A stretch of 64,000 bases of DNA, taken from contig JABJJN010000031.1 of the NCBI GenBank assembly GCA_018660835.1, positions 1-64,000 of the forward strand, written 5' to 3'. Numbering within the stretch: position 1 is the stretch's first letter; each line of letters opens with the position of its first letter. The stretch is from Gemmatimonadota bacterium (GTDB taxonomy: Bacteria > Latescibacterota > UBA2968 > UBA8231). Below, one piece after another: positions 17,699-27,431 of this stretch. The notes beneath the pieces were generated by a model that saw only the letters and a list, made by a program, of their open reading frames with translations, had not been told where the DNA came from and made no database searches. The position numbers and the translations under genes are program-made.

Positions 17699-18253
17699 CT
17701 ACTCTTCGCCGTTGTCCCCTGCGCCCTCACTGACCGCGGCGGCTGCAGGCTCGGCAGCAACAGGTGCGGCAGCGGGTGCAGCAGGCGCGGCAGAATCACC
17801 GCCAGAATCGTTAGGTCTGCCCGGAGGGCCATCTGAACGGCCCTCGCCACGCTCGTCATCCCGATCCCGTCTGGGACCCCGGCGCTCGCGAGGACGCTCC
17901 GGTGGGTTGTAGATATAGACGTTCTCAGGTGCCAATTGGGGAACCCGGAGAAATTCTCCATCTACAGAGATGAACAGATGGCGCAGCACGGCCTCGTCGA
18001 GTTTCATCGCTACCTCAAGAGGCTTGATCAACTCGGGTGGCCCGCTGAACTGATACAAAGCATAGAACGCTTGTTGACGTCCCTGCATTGCCGCCGACGT
18101 GTAGGCCAACTTTCGCAGACCCCAGTGATCGACGTGCAAAACTTCGGCGTTGGCGTCTTCGAGACGTTGCTTGTAGCCCTGGATTGTCGTCTCGATCTGG
18201 TTGTCGCCAACCTGTGGATCGATGAGGAGTACTAATTCGTACTTCTTGACCAT
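17699..18253 (-). CDS. rpsF: 30S ribosomal protein S6 with long C-terminal extension
   Basis: 184 residues against about 95-135 usual. Residues 1-100 are the S6 fold: KKYELVLLIDPQV, then a helix, DHWGLRKLAYTS, FYALYQFSGPPELI and LDEAVLRHLFI. S6 binds 16S RNA with S18. After residue 118 comes a charged Arg/Asp/Gly-rich stretch (PRERRGPRRDRDDER) and an Ala/Pro-rich acidic tail, probably disordered. Such tails are seen in some phyla. The usual S18 partner gene rpsR does not follow; DUF2232 does. Confidence 0.95.
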   Translation of the reverse strand: MVKKYELVLLIDPQVGDNQIETTIQGYKQRLEDANAEVLHVDHWGLRKLAYTSAAMQGRQQAFYALYQFSGPPELIKPLEVAMKLDEAVLRHLFISVDGEFLRVPQLAPENVYIYNPPERPRERRGPRRDRDDERGEGRSDGPPGRPNDSGGDSAAPAAPAAAPVAAEPAAAAVSEGAGDNGEE

Positions 18254-18299
18254 GCGTTCTTTCGCCTCAGCTGTGTTTCCGACCGCGTCGCGACCAGCT

Positions 18300-20360
18300 C
18301 TAGAAGAGGTTGAGTCCGTACTCTACGAACAGGGGAGCCAGCACCAGCGAGACCACCGACATCAGTTTGATGAGGATGTTCATCGACGGGCCGGAGGTGT
18401 CTTTGAACGGATCGCCGACGGTATCACCGACGACTGCAGCGACGTGAGGCTCAGAGCCCTTGCCGCCGAGATTGCCTTCTTCGATCCACTTCTTTGCATT
18501 GTCCCATGCACCGCCACTGTTGGCCATCATCAGGGCAAGCAATACGCCGCTGACTGTTGCACCTGCCAGCATGCCACCCAGGGCACGAGGCCCCAAGAGG
18601 AAACCGACCAAAACAGGTGCGAGGACGGCCGTGAGGCCTGGAACAACCATTTCACGCAGTGCAGCATCGGTTGAGATATCGACACAACGGCGCGTGTCCG
18701 GCTTTCCCGTGCCTTCCATGAGTCCTGGAATTTCACGAAACTGCCGGCGCACTTCTTCGATCATGGCGAAGGCCGCTTTACCGACGGCTTTCATCGTCAT
18801 CGCCGCGCCCAGATACGGAATCATGGCACCGATGAAGAGACCGATGACAACACCCGGACTGGTCACATCAATCACCAATTCGACACCACCCATCGCTTCG
18901 CGAACGGAGGATGAATAGGCGGAGAATAGGGCCAATGCCGTGAGTGCTGCGGAGCCGATGGCAAATCCCTTGCCGATGGCCGCTGTCGTATTACCGAGAG
19001 AGTCAAGGCCATCGGTGATCTTGCGGGTCTCTTCGCCCAGGTGCGCCTGTTCGGCTATGCCACCCGCGTTGTCAGCGATGGGCCCGTAGGCGTCGACTGC
19101 CATCGTGACACCGACCGTGGCGAGCATGCCCACAGCACTGATGCCGATGCCGTAGAGACCGGCGAAATGGTAGCCGAGTCCAATGGCGGTGACGATGCCG
19201 ATCACAGGCAAGGCTGTTGATTCCATGCCGACGGCAAGACCACTGATAATGTTTGTCGCAGTGCCTGTCTTGGACGCCTCAGCGATCTCTCGCATCGGCT
19301 TGCCTGCCGTGTAATACTCCGTCAGCAGACCTATGACGATGCCAACGAGAGACCCGAACAGGACGGCGTAAAATGGACCGTCCCCCAGACCCAGCTGGCA
19401 ACCAACCCACCATGCGCCAACCAGCATGACTGCCGCGGATAGAAAGGTGGAGTAGCGAAGTGCGGCACCGGGATCACTGTTCTGCATGAGTCGAACGGCG
19501 ATCACCCCGATCAAGGAGGCGATGAGACCGACCATAATGACCAGCAGCGGAAAGGCCATAGCTGCCACACGTGCTTCGTCGCCGCCCAGATTCGGTGCGA
19601 GGGTTGCGAGGAAGGCAGCGGATGATGTAGCAGCGATAGCGATTGTCGCGATCACAGAGCCGACATACGACTCGAAGATATCAGCACCCATACCGGCCAC
19701 ATCGCCGACGTTGTCACCAACATTGTCGGCGATCACCGCAGGGTTGCGAGGGTCATCTTCTGGGATGTTCTGCTCGATCTTGCCGACCAGATCCGCGCCA
19801 ACATCGGCTGCCTTGGTGAAAATGCCGCCACCGACTCTTGCAAACAGCGCGATGGACGAAGCACCCATGGCGAAGCCATTGATGAGTTTTGCGTTAGCTG
19901 GGTTATCCCAGATGCCGTAGGCCTGAGCCAGAGCGCCGATGCCCAGCATGCCGAGACTGGCCACGGCCAGGCCCATGACAGCACCACCAGAAAATGCGAG
20001 AGACAGAGCCGCGCCCTGTCCTTGTGTGCTGGCCGCTTGCGCAGTGCGCCCATTGGCACGTGTCGCTGCCTTCATGCCAGAGAAACCGGCGACAATTGAG
20101 CAGCCGGCTCCTGCGAGGAAGGCGATCGCCGTGCCCTGATCGACGCCGAGCAGGAGAGCGACGAAGACAACAGCGATGAAAATCAACAGAATGCTGTATT
20201 CGCGCTTGAGAAAAGCCATCGCGCCTTCGTGGATTGCGTCAGAAATCTCCTGGATCTCTGGCGAACCGGCGTCGGCACCCTTGATTCGACCGTATATAAC
20301 GAAAGCGACGATCAGGCCGGCGACACCCAGATATGGGGCCGCTGTCGTCCACACTTCCAT
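18300..20360 (-). CDS. hppA: Membrane-bound ion-pumping pyrophosphatase
   Basis: 686 residues from ATG 20360; the frame extends to 20444 but that part overlaps pth. About 16 membrane helices. Substrate motifs are [20 protein letters not shown] and [11 protein letters not shown]. The potassium-dependence site reads [14 protein letters not shown] with Ala rather than Lys, which marks the K+-dependent class and includes many Na+-pumping members. It couples pyrophosphate hydrolysis to export of H+ or Na+ across the inner membrane, saving energy from biosynthetic pyrophosphate. It lies between pth and rpsF on the same strand. Confidence 0.95.
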   Translation of the reverse strand: MEVWTTAAPYLGVAGLIVAFVIYGRIKGADAGSPEIQEISDAIHEGAMAFLKREYSILLIFIAVVFVALLLGVDQGTAIAFLAGAGCSIVAGFSGMKAATRANGRTAQAASTQGQGAALSLAFSGGAVMGLAVASLGMLGIGALAQAYGIWDNPANAKLINGFAMGASSIALFARVGGGIFTKAADVGADLVGKIEQNIPEDDPRNPAVIADNVGDNVGDVAGMGADIFESYVGSVIATIAIAATSSAAFLATLAPNLGGDEARVAAMAFPLLVIMVGLIASLIGVIAVRLMQNSDPGAALRYSTFLSAAVMLVGAWWVGCQLGLGDGPFYAVLFGSLVGIVIGLLTEYYTAGKPMREIAEASKTGTATNIISGLAVGMESTALPVIGIVTAIGLGYHFAGLYGIGISAVGMLATVGVTMAVDAYGPIADNAGGIAEQAHLGEETRKITDGLDSLGNTTAAIGKGFAIGSAALTALALFSAYSSSVREAMGGVELVIDVTSPGVVIGLFIGAMIPYLGAAMTMKAVGKAAFAMIEEVRRQFREIPGLMEGTGKPDTRRCVDISTDAALREMVVPGLTAVLAPVLVGFLLGPRALGGMLAGATVSGVLLALMMANSGGAWDNAKKWIEEGNLGGKGSEPHVAAVVGDTVGDPFKDTSGPSMNILIKLMSVVSLVLAPLFVEYGLNLF

Positions 20361-20400
20361 AGGAGCAATTACCCCCCTGTAACCCTGTTTCGCGAACAGG

Positions 20401-20988
20401 TCATGATGTGTGTCCCACCCTGGGCGACAAGGGCAGGCAACCATTAAACTGATTCATCGCTGCCTCCGCACCTGCCGATACCCAGCAAGCCGTGGCAGCG
20501 CAACCGCGATGTACCAACTCGTCTATGTCGTCCGATGGTGCAAAACGAGTCAGCACGTAGTCTATATCATCCACATCTTCGGGAACCGGGCCCACGCCGA
20601 GACGAAGTCTCGGTACGTTTTCAGTTTCCAGATGCTGGAGGACCGACGCCAAGCCATTGTGGCCGCCGTCGGTGCCACCCCGACGGAGCCGCAAACGGCC
20701 AAAGTCGAGGAGAAAATCATCAAACACGACAAGTATGTTGTCGGGCTCGACATCAGTCTGTGTTCGTAGTGGCTCAAATACCTCGCCACTGCCATTCATA
20801 AACGTCTGCGGCTTGACCAACAGCACTTCTTGCTCTGTGTCGCTCAAGCGACAGTCTGCAACCAGAGCGTTGGTGGTACTTTCCCACTCGGTGCCAGCCG
20901 CAAGCTGCTCAACGACGAGAAATCCGATGTTGTGACGCGTCAGCTCGTAGCGGGCACCTGGATTGCCCAGACCAACGACGATGCGCAC
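20401..20988 (-). CDS. pth: Peptidyl-tRNA hydrolase
   Basis: 195 residues. Motifs: [20 protein letters not shown] with the catalytic His at about residue 19, [26 protein letters not shown] and [11 protein letters not shown], and a closing RLGVGPVP. It hydrolyses peptidyl-tRNAs released by stalled ribosomes. It follows rplY by 12 bases, the usual rplY-pth pair. The C-terminal tail (SPRVGHTS) is slightly longer than average. Confidence 0.96.
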   Translation of the reverse strand: MRIVVGLGNPGARYELTRHNIGFLVVEQLAAGTEWESTTNALVADCRLSDTEQEVLLVKPQTFMNGSGEVFEPLRTQTDVEPDNILVVFDDFLLDFGRLRLRRGGTDGGHNGLASVLQHLETENVPRLRLGVGPVPEDVDDIDYVLTRFAPSDDIDELVHRGCAATACWVSAGAEAAMNQFNGCLPLSPRVGHTS

Positions 20989-21000
20989 GTCGATCGACGA

Positions 21001-21696
21001 CTACTCGTCGTCGCCATCTTCGGTGGCCTCACCGCCCTCTTCGGCAGCATCCGCCTCTGCAACGGCGTCATCGCCGAGTTCATCTGCCTCGGCATCGGCC
21101 TCTTCGTCTACGGTCAGACGCGGCTGCAGGACGCTGACTATGGTCACACCCGGATCCGTTGTGATCCGGCTTTCCGTTTCAAGAAGGTCACTCACGTGAA
21201 TGCTGTCGCCGATCTCCAGGTCTGTAATATCAATCTCGACCTGGGACGGCATCTCAGCAGCGATGCATGTCATATCCACGTTGGTGACACTGTGCTGCAG
21301 AGCGCCGCCACTAACGCTGACACCAACAGGGGTGCCCACAGTATTCAAAGGCACTGTCGAGCTAATTTCTTCTTCGGGATTGATCCGCAAGAAATCGACA
21401 TGCACAATGTCGCCCCTCACCTTGTGGTATTGGACATCACGGACGACTGCCCGTTCGCCACCACCGTCTCCGGCGAGCACGAAAATGGCATTGCGTCCGC
21501 CCCCGGACATCGCGCGCTCGAGGCGCAGCGCTTCGACCTTGAAAACAGAGGGGTCCTGGTGATGCCCGTAGATGACACCGGGAAGCATGCCTTGCTCACG
21601 TCGCAGTCGACCCACAGGCCCCTTGCCACGTTCTTCGCGCTTCTCGACATCGAGCTCGATGGTCTCGCGTTGATAGATCTTCAGGCTTACCGCCAT
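21001..21696 (-). CDS. rplY: 50S ribosomal protein L25/general stress protein Ctc
   Basis: 231 residues, the long (Ctc/TL5) form. The N-terminal domain has REERGKGPVGRLRREQGMLPGVIYG and VRDVQYHKVRGDIVHVDF, the 5S-rRNA binding part. The second beta-rich domain (VPLNTVGTPVGV, SQVEIDITDLEIGDSIHVSD) follows. From residue 195 there is an acidic tail of Glu, Ala and Asp, typical of the long form. It starts 53 bases after tRNA-Gln. The usual prs gene between ispE and rplY is absent. Confidence 0.95.
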   Translation of the reverse strand: MAVSLKIYQRETIELDVEKREERGKGPVGRLRREQGMLPGVIYGHHQDPSVFKVEALRLERAMSGGGRNAIFVLAGDGGGERAVVRDVQYHKVRGDIVHVDFLRINPEEEISSTVPLNTVGTPVGVSVSGGALQHSVTNVDMTCIAAEMPSQVEIDITDLEIGDSIHVSDLLETESRITTDPGVTIVSVLQPRLTVDEEADAEADELGDDAVAEADAAEEGGEATEDGDDE

Positions 21697-21748
21697 GGCC
21701 TGTCTTTTCTCCCTACGTAGTTCGGCATGATCTGCCGTGGTTTGCAGT

Positions 21749-21823
21749 TGGCTGCCCGGCGAGGACTTGAACCTCGATAGGCGGACCCAAAATCCGCTGT
21801 CCTACCAATTGAACGACCGGGCA
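21749..21823 (-). tRNA. tRNA-Gln (anticodon TTG)
   Basis: A 75-base cloverleaf on the minus strand ending in GCCA. The acceptor TGCCCGG pairs with CCGGGCA. The anticodon arm is GCGGA-TTTTGGG-TCCGC, giving anticodon TTG, and the T arm is CGAGG-TTCAAGT-CCTCG. It sits 6 bases after the stop-side neighbour ispE begins its upstream run, a location shared with several other phyla. Confidence 0.95.
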
Positions 21824-21829
21824 ACTGAC

Positions 21830-22744
21830 TCATTCGCCGCAGCTTTGACCAGTGCTGACCGGTTCCGGCACCGGCGTACAAAGAAAAACCGGATAACCAA
21901 GCCGGCGCAGCTGTTCGGCTGCGTGGCGCGCGGCGATCCGGTCGACGTAGATACCGAAGACGACTGATCCGCTCCCAGTCATGGAACGAGCCAAAGGCGT
22001 CAAGGCAGCCAGCGCTTGGCTGGCACGTGCGACGATGGGTTTGGCTCGTTCGACGACAGGCTGAAAGTCGTTATCGATGACCTCCAGCAGCCTGCGTACC
22101 GGGACGCGCCCGCCGCGTGCAGAATTGAAGAAAGTAAGGTACGAATCCGAAGTCGACAACCCACTGTTTTGTCTAGAGATACCGATAGCGAGCTGTGCGT
22201 AGGCCCAGGCCGTATTTACCTCAATACCGGGATCCACGAGCAGATAGTGCAAGTCCAGACCCTCCGCATCCCAAGGGACAGGTGTCAGAAGCTCGCCACG
22301 ACCTTCGACCCAGGCTGTTCCCCCTTGCAGAGCGAAGGGGACATCAGAGCCGAGTTGAGCCCCCAGCATCTGCAGTTGCTGCAGCGACACAGGGCGCGAA
22401 GCGAGCCGATTCAGGCCGCGCAGCACAGCAGCAGCATCGGCACTGCCCCCACCCAGTCCGGCGCCCATGGGAATCCGTTTCACCAGATCGATATGAACAG
22501 GACGACCACCCACTTCACGTAAGAAGAGATCCGCAGCTTTCCACGCAAGATTGTCCAGTTGATTGGGCAAGGCCTGGTTGTCGCAATGAAGTGACAGTTT
22601 CGCACTCAACGTCAGAGTCAGCTCGTCGCAAAGATCCACCGTCTGGAACAAACTGATCAGATTGTGGAATCCATCTTCACGGCGTCCCGTGACCTTCAGA
22701 CCCAGATTTAGCTTGGCCCGTGCCACTTCATGCAAGCTGTTCAT
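21830..22744 (-). CDS. ispE: 4-diphosphocytidyl-2-C-methyl-D-erythritol kinase
   Basis: 304 residues. A GHMP kinase: the N-terminal AKLNLGLKVTGRREDGFHNL carries the catalytic lysine region, and IPMGAGLGGGSADAAAVLRG is the ATP loop. QLGSDVPFALQGGTAWVEGRGE is the third motif, and the C-terminal ARSMTGSGSVVFGIY closes the substrate site. It phosphorylates CDP-methylerythritol in the non-mevalonate route to isoprenoids. ispE followed by tRNA-Gln and rplY is a common arrangement. Confidence 0.95.
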   Translation of the reverse strand: MNSLHEVARAKLNLGLKVTGRREDGFHNLISLFQTVDLCDELTLTLSAKLSLHCDNQALPNQLDNLAWKAADLFLREVGGRPVHIDLVKRIPMGAGLGGGSADAAAVLRGLNRLASRPVSLQQLQMLGAQLGSDVPFALQGGTAWVEGRGELLTPVPWDAEGLDLHYLLVDPGIEVNTAWAYAQLAIGISRQNSGLSTSDSYLTFFNSARGGRVPVRRLLEVIDNDFQPVVERAKPIVARASQALAALTPLARSMTGSGSVVFGIYVDRIAARHAAEQLRRLGYPVFLCTPVPEPVSTGQSCGE

Positions 22745-22773
22745 TTGTTCGTAAGTGATTGCGCTGTCACGTC

Positions 22774-22802
22774 TTGACCTCTATTCGGGTGCCCCGTATA
22801 CT
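22774..22802 (+). promoter_or_regulatory. Sigma-70-type promoter for the TPR gene cluster
   Basis: TTGACC at 22774-22779 and TATACT at 22797-22802 with a 17-base spacer, close to consensus. It points towards the 1251-residue TPR gene and leaves a leader of about 160 bases that includes the tandem repeats. Confidence 0.65.
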
Positions 22803-22910
22803 CGACTCGCTCGCGTCAATATAACCTGAGCCAGCCTCTGATGCCGCACCGGTGGAGACCTGCCTGGGGGCTTATATCTATCTGGGTCTGTGTAGTGTCG
22901 ATTTGGCACT

Positions 22911-22968
22911 CATCTTCTCTGCTTCCCATCTTCTCTGCTTCCCATCGTCTCTGCTTCCCATCGTCGCT
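22911..22968 (+). repeat. 16-bp tandem repeat, about 3.6 units
   Basis: CATCTTCTCTGCTTCC is repeated at 22911, 22927 and 22943 (the third with G for T at position 5), then a partial copy to 22968. It lies in the leader of the TPR gene, ending two bases in front of its first possible start codon. Copy number is likely to vary between strains. Confidence 0.85.
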
Positions 22969-22970
22969 CA

Positions 22971-25900
22971 TTGTCTCCTGGAACCGTCTTGAATCGATCA
23001 ACGCGCCTATTGCTGCTCTTGCTCAGCCTTTCTTGCACGAGGCCGGCTGGTGTGTTTGCCGACGCGGAGGATGAATTCAGCCTCGCGCGAAACCTGTTTC
23101 GCGATGCCGGCGATTACGCAACGGCAGCACAATTGTTCGGTGACTTCATCCGCAACCACCCCGCGGATCCTCAACTGGCTGATGCGCGTCTCATGCTGGC
23201 CCAATCGTATGGGCGCAGCAGCCGTTGCGAAGAAGCCGTCGTAGCCTATCGAAATTTCTACGAAACTCATCCAAATCATCTTGAAGCCGCCAAGGCACGT
23301 AGAGAGCAGGCCGCCTGTTATGAGGCACTGGGCGAATTGTCTAAGGCTGGTTCGGTGTACGAAGAGGTACAGCGGCTGTATAGCGAAAGCGAGTTTGCTG
23401 CCGAATCGCTGCTCTCGGCGGCGACCAACTTCGTACGCGCAGGAGATCTGACCAACGGGCTGCGCGCGTATGGCAAATTACTCAGTGCCTATGACGGTCA
23501 TGCAGCTGCTCGTCGCGGACGCTACCGTTTGGCGCAGTTGACCTTTGCCTCAGGTGATCCTGTCGCTGCACGTGAATTGCTCGCTGAGATTTCGGCGAAT
23601 TCGCCCGCTAGCGAGGAGGCACGTGATGCGCTTCTTCTGGCCGGTCGTCTCGAATTGTTTTTGGGGCGTTCGGGCCCGGCGCTGGAGCGCTTCAAGCAAT
23701 TGCGCACTTCCTTCGCCAGCAGTGTGCATGCAGACAGCTCGCGATTGGACATCGCCGCCCACTATATGGTACGCGGGCAATACGACCAGGCTGAATCCGC
23801 GTATGGGCAAGCTGTGACCTCTGCCTCCAATCCGGCGATGCAGTCTCAAGCCAAACTGGGTCAGGCGGATGCCCTGCAGGCAGCTGGCAAACATGACAAG
23901 GCGCTGACCCTCTATCGCGACTTGATGACGCAGGAGTCGGCGCTCCCCATACGCGAGGATGTTCGTCTCGGCATGGCTGTGAGTCTGGGATGGCTGCACC
24001 AGGTCGGTGCAGCTGTGAGCGAACTGTTTCAATTGGTGAGCCCCTCAGACGCGGCTCCCGCCGCAGCCAGCGCCGCCGCATTGCGCGAGCTCGGTGCATT
24101 GTATCGGCGGCAAGGTGATCTTGCCAGAGCCATTTCGTGGTTGCGCAGATATCTGGATGAGGCCGAACGCCACGGTCCTGCATTCCCTGAGTCAGCTGCC
24201 GAGCAAGATCGCGCTCGTCTGCAATTGGCGGAGGTGTACGGGGCCAGTGGCTATCATGACGAAGCGGTCGCCCTGTTTGGGGACCTGAGTCGTGCCAGTG
24301 GCTTGCAGGCAGAAGGTCAATACGGATTGGCCACAGCCTATGAAGGGGCAGGGGAGCGGCGACTGGCTGTTCGCGAATTTGTGAATTTCCTCGAAAGATT
24401 TCCCGGCCATCGACGATCGCTACAGGTACGCAATCGGGTTGAGTATCTGAGTGACTTCATGGTGCGCGATGCGGAGGGATTGTCACGTGCCGTGCAGCAG
24501 GCCTGGTTCGACGAACTCGCCGGGACGTCGCGGCGTCAGGTGCGCTTCGATCTGGCATCGGCACTTCGACACCATCAGGACTTCCAGAATGCCGTGCGCG
24601 CCTGGGAGACCTATGTCTCTGCCTATCCTGGCGATGCCGACACACCTGAGGCGCAGTTTTATCTGGCAGACTGTCTCTATCGTCTTGCTCGCCAACGGCA
24701 ACTGGAGGGCGAGGAGACAAAAGCCGACTCATTGCGCGGTGTCGCCCTGCAGGAAGACCGTATTCTAGCTGGCTCTGTTGAGACGTCGCGGTGGTCGCGA
24801 CTGGCTCAGCTGCGCCAGGTGGAACGCGCCGCAGCGGAAGCGGCGAGTGATTCGGCGCGCTACCACATAGAAGAAGAAGGCTATACCCAGGTTCTCGAGG
24901 CAGCGGCGAATGACCCCGCTGCCGTTGAATCTCGATTGCGTGCACTCCTTCTGCTTGGTGACGCCCGCCGCAAAGCATCCGTAACACATGACACACTACG
25001 CGCCGCCGCCATGGAAGCATATCAGACCTTGCTTGCCGATGGTGCCCAGCACCCCTTGGCCGAACGAGCCCGATTCGGCCTTGCCGTTGCCGCTCTTGAC
25101 GGCGGCAACGCGGAGGGTGCCATCGACTCATTGACGTCCCTGCTGGAGGACATCCCTGGATCTGGGTTGCAGCCACAGGTCCTGGCCGTCTTGAGTGACG
25201 CCCTGCACAAAGCGGGTCGTGCTGTCGAAGCGGCGTCACGTCTGGGTGAGTTGCTGTTAGCCTTCCCCGCCTTCGAGGGCCAACGACGCGCACAGGAACA
25301 GCTGGCTGACATCTACCTGGAACTTGGAGAACATCAGCGGGCGATCGAATCATTTGCGCGACTAAGCGAATCGGACCCCTCAAGCGACGCAGATGGTTCT
25401 CTGCGCCGCAGGCTGGCCCGGGCCCATGATTTGGCAGGGCAATTCGAGCTGAGTCTCAGCGTCTACGATCGTCTATTAGATGAGGGGATCACGGGCGCCG
25501 ACAGTGTCCATATCAGCCGCGGTGATGCCTTGTCACGGTTGGGCCGCACGGATGAGGCCATTGACGCCTACCGGCAGGTGAGCAGCGTGGGGACTCTGCA
25601 TGCGGCGGCGAGTCTTCTGGTCGCCGACCTGCTCTTCGCCACCGGCGATTATGGTGCTGCCGCCCAGGCGTACAGCCCGCTTGTTGAGGACGCCGAAGCC
25701 CCCCTCGTTGGTCGATGGGTGTTGTCTGTTTATGAACAGGGCCGCGTGGCGGAAGCGAAAAAGGCCCGTGACAGATTCCGCAAGCGCTTTGGCAAGGATC
25801 AACAACCTTGGGCCTTCCTCTTCCAGCTCTACGAGGGTCGAGGGTTGCTGGTAGCGAAGCAGTACGACAAGGCATTCGATCTGTTCGAAAAACTGGGAAC

Positions 25901-26726
25901 CCATGCTGCCAGCACAGAGCTTTCTCCTGACGGATTGGGCTCTGCCGTGGCACTTGAACTGGCGCGTACCGTCGCAGATCCCGGTGGCGCAGCCGCGTAC
26001 TACGCTGCCACCACACGCTGGCAGCAAATGCGAGCTGCACCCAGTGAGGAAGGTGCCAAACGTGCCGTAAAGATGCAGGGTGATTTCCTCGATGCCCACA
26101 GCACCAGTCCTTTTGCCCCCAGTGTGAGACTTCGACTGGGTGACTTCCACTCCGCCTTGGGCAGCTATCGACCGGCAGCCGGTGCCTATCGAGACGTATT
26201 GGATGGGACACAATCGTCGGCGGCGCAACGACAGGAAGCGATCTGGAAACTGTTCCAGTGCTATGAGAAACTGACAGAGTCGGACGAGTCGCTACGAATT
26301 GCCAAACGACTATTGGCACAGTTTCCACAGCACCCAAAGCGGCGCAGCGCGGAATTGGCCGTAGGGATTATCTATGAAGAGACCGGTCGGCATCATGAAG
26401 CGATTGACTATCTGAATCTGGTTCTGGAATGGGCCGAAGGAAATGACGCGGCGGAAGCCAGATACCATATTGGCAGAGCCTATGAGAAACGTGGTGACTA
26501 TCGTCGCGCCATTCAGACGTACTACGAGGTCAGTTATCACGGCAAAGAAGCTTCAACAAACTGGATCATTTCTGCCGACTTTCGTCGTGCCCGTTGTTAT
26601 GAAGAACTGGGCGAGCCGTCGCAGGCTCGTAGTGTCTATGACAAGATTATTCGTACCGCAGGCGCCAGCAGTGAATTCGGTCGCCTTGCGCAGGAGCGAA
26701 TCGACGCGCTGTACGTCGCACCCTAG
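22971..26726 (+). CDS. Large TPR-repeat protein, probably periplasmic
   Basis: 1251 residues from TTG 22971; a TTG at 22989 would give a cleaner signal peptide (MNRSTRLLLLLLSLSC). A hydrophobic stretch at about 12-25 ends near VFADAE, a likely cleavage site. From there almost the whole protein is TPR-like helical pairs with A/G/Y/F spacing: for example YATAAQLFGDFIRNHP, EAVVAYRNFYETHP, ALTLYRDLMTQ, AISWLRRYLDEA, RAIQTYYEVSY. It resembles YbgF/BamD-type repeat proteins and likely scaffolds a cell-envelope complex. It is the first gene after a strong promoter and is followed by a Crp/Fnr regulator. Confidence 0.8.
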   Translation: MSPGTVLNRSTRLLLLLLSLSCTRPAGVFADAEDEFSLARNLFRDAGDYATAAQLFGDFIRNHPADPQLADARLMLAQSYGRSSRCEEAVVAYRNFYETHPNHLEAAKARREQAACYEALGELSKAGSVYEEVQRLYSESEFAAESLLSAATNFVRAGDLTNGLRAYGKLLSAYDGHAAARRGRYRLAQLTFASGDPVAARELLAEISANSPASEEARDALLLAGRLELFLGRSGPALERFKQLRTSFASSVHADSSRLDIAAHYMVRGQYDQAESAYGQAVTSASNPAMQSQAKLGQADALQAAGKHDKALTLYRDLMTQESALPIREDVRLGMAVSLGWLHQVGAAVSELFQLVSPSDAAPAAASAAALRELGALYRRQGDLARAISWLRRYLDEAERHGPAFPESAAEQDRARLQLAEVYGASGYHDEAVALFGDLSRASGLQAEGQYGLATAYEGAGERRLAVREFVNFLERFPGHRRSLQVRNRVEYLSDFMVRDAEGLSRAVQQAWFDELAGTSRRQVRFDLASALRHHQDFQNAVRAWETYVSAYPGDADTPEAQFYLADCLYRLARQRQLEGEETKADSLRGVALQEDRILAGSVETSRWSRLAQLRQVERAAAEAASDSARYHIEEEGYTQVLEAAANDPAAVESRLRALLLLGDARRKASVTHDTLRAAAMEAYQTLLADGAQHPLAERARFGLAVAALDGGNAEGAIDSLTSLLEDIPGSGLQPQVLAVLSDALHKAGRAVEAASRLGELLLAFPAFEGQRRAQEQLADIYLELGEHQRAIESFARLSESDPSSDADGSLRRRLARAHDLAGQFELSLSVYDRLLDEGITGADSVHISRGDALSRLGRTDEAIDAYRQVSSVGTLHAAASLLVADLLFATGDYGAAAQAYSPLVEDAEAPLVGRWVLSVYEQGRVAEAKKARDRFRKRFGKDQQPWAFLFQLYEGRGLLVAKQYDKAFDLFEKLGTHAASTELSPDGLGSAVALELARTVADPGGAAAYYAATTRWQQMRAAPSEEGAKRAVKMQGDFLDAHSTSPFAPSVRLRLGDFHSALGSYRPAAGAYRDVLDGTQSSAAQRQEAIWKLFQCYEKLTESDESLRIAKRLLAQFPQHPKRRSAELAVGIIYEETGRHHEAIDYLNLVLEWAEGNDAAEARYHIGRAYEKRGDYRRAIQTYYEVSYHGKEASTNWIISADFRRARCYEELGEPSQARSVYDKIIRTAGASSEFGRLAQERIDALYVAP

Positions 26727-26754
26727 CAGCGACCTTTAAGCGAGACTAAGAATC

Positions 26755-27426
26755 ATGGACATCTCCCTGTTACGACAAGTCCCCTTATTCGAGGGACTCG
26801 ACGACGAGCAGTTGGAAGCGATCGCCCCGGTCACCATCACCAGGCACTTCGACAAGGATCAAGTGATCATCCTCGCCGAAGAGGAGGGCGACGCCCTGTT
26901 CATCATCTCCCAGGGCCAGGTGAAGGTGAGCATTGTCAGTGAAGACGGCCGCGAGGTGATCCTGTCTCTGCTCGGTACAGGCGCCGTTTTTGGTGAGTTG
27001 TCTCTGCTCGATGGTAAGCCACGCTCGGCCAATGTTGTGGCGACACAAAACACCGAGTTGTACATGTTGCGCCGCTCCGACTTTCTCCAGCTGGTCTACA
27101 AGGTGCCGCAGATCGCCGTCGGCTTGTTGTCTGAGTTAGCCTCCCGTTTGCGCAAAACAGATAGAAAGATCGAAGGACTGGCCTTGCTCGACGTGACCAG
27201 TCGAATCTCCGAAACGCTTCTGCAACTGGCCGAAGAGCAGGGCGGCGCAACCCAGAAGGGTGTGTTGTTGAAGTCCCGACCTACCCATCAGCAGATTGCC
27301 AACATGTCAGGGACCACAAGGGAAACCGTGTCGCGTGTCCTTAAGCGTCTGGAGAATCAGGGATACATTACCTGCGAGGGACGCTCCATCACGATTGTGC
27401 ACGAGGAGCACCGCAAAAGCGACTGA
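26755..27426 (+). CDS. Crp/Fnr-family transcriptional regulator
   Basis: 223 residues. The N-terminal cyclic-nucleotide-binding fold begins LLRQVPLFEGLDDEQLEAIA; FGELSLLDGKPRSANVVA has the Gly-Glu and Arg-Ser that contact cAMP in CRP. A long helix precedes a winged helix with HQQIANMSGTTRETVSRVLKRL, which also carries the TTRETVSR recognition helix. No cysteine cluster is present, so it is not an FNR oxygen sensor. It lies 28 bases after the TPR gene and 5 bases before a sigma-54-type activator. Confidence 0.92.
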   Translation: MDISLLRQVPLFEGLDDEQLEAIAPVTITRHFDKDQVIILAEEEGDALFIISQGQVKVSIVSEDGREVILSLLGTGAVFGELSLLDGKPRSANVVATQNTELYMLRRSDFLQLVYKVPQIAVGLLSELASRLRKTDRKIEGLALLDVTSRISETLLQLAEEQGGATQKGVLLKSRPTHQQIANMSGTTRETVSRVLKRLENQGYITCEGRSITIVHEEHRKSD

Positions 27427-27431
27427 TCGCT

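Noticed and set aside
20830-21720. 296-residue plus-strand frame opposite pth and rplY
   Set aside because: It lies wholly on the opposite strand of two well-matched ribosome-related genes, and its sequence has no family resemblance. A shadow of GC-biased coding sequence.
24457-25383. 308-residue minus-strand frame inside the TPR gene
   Set aside because: Rich in Arg and Pro with no motif; a reverse-complement shadow of the TPR frame.
25513-26337. 274-residue minus-strand frame inside the TPR gene
   Set aside because: Same reasons as the previous item; no start context and no homology.
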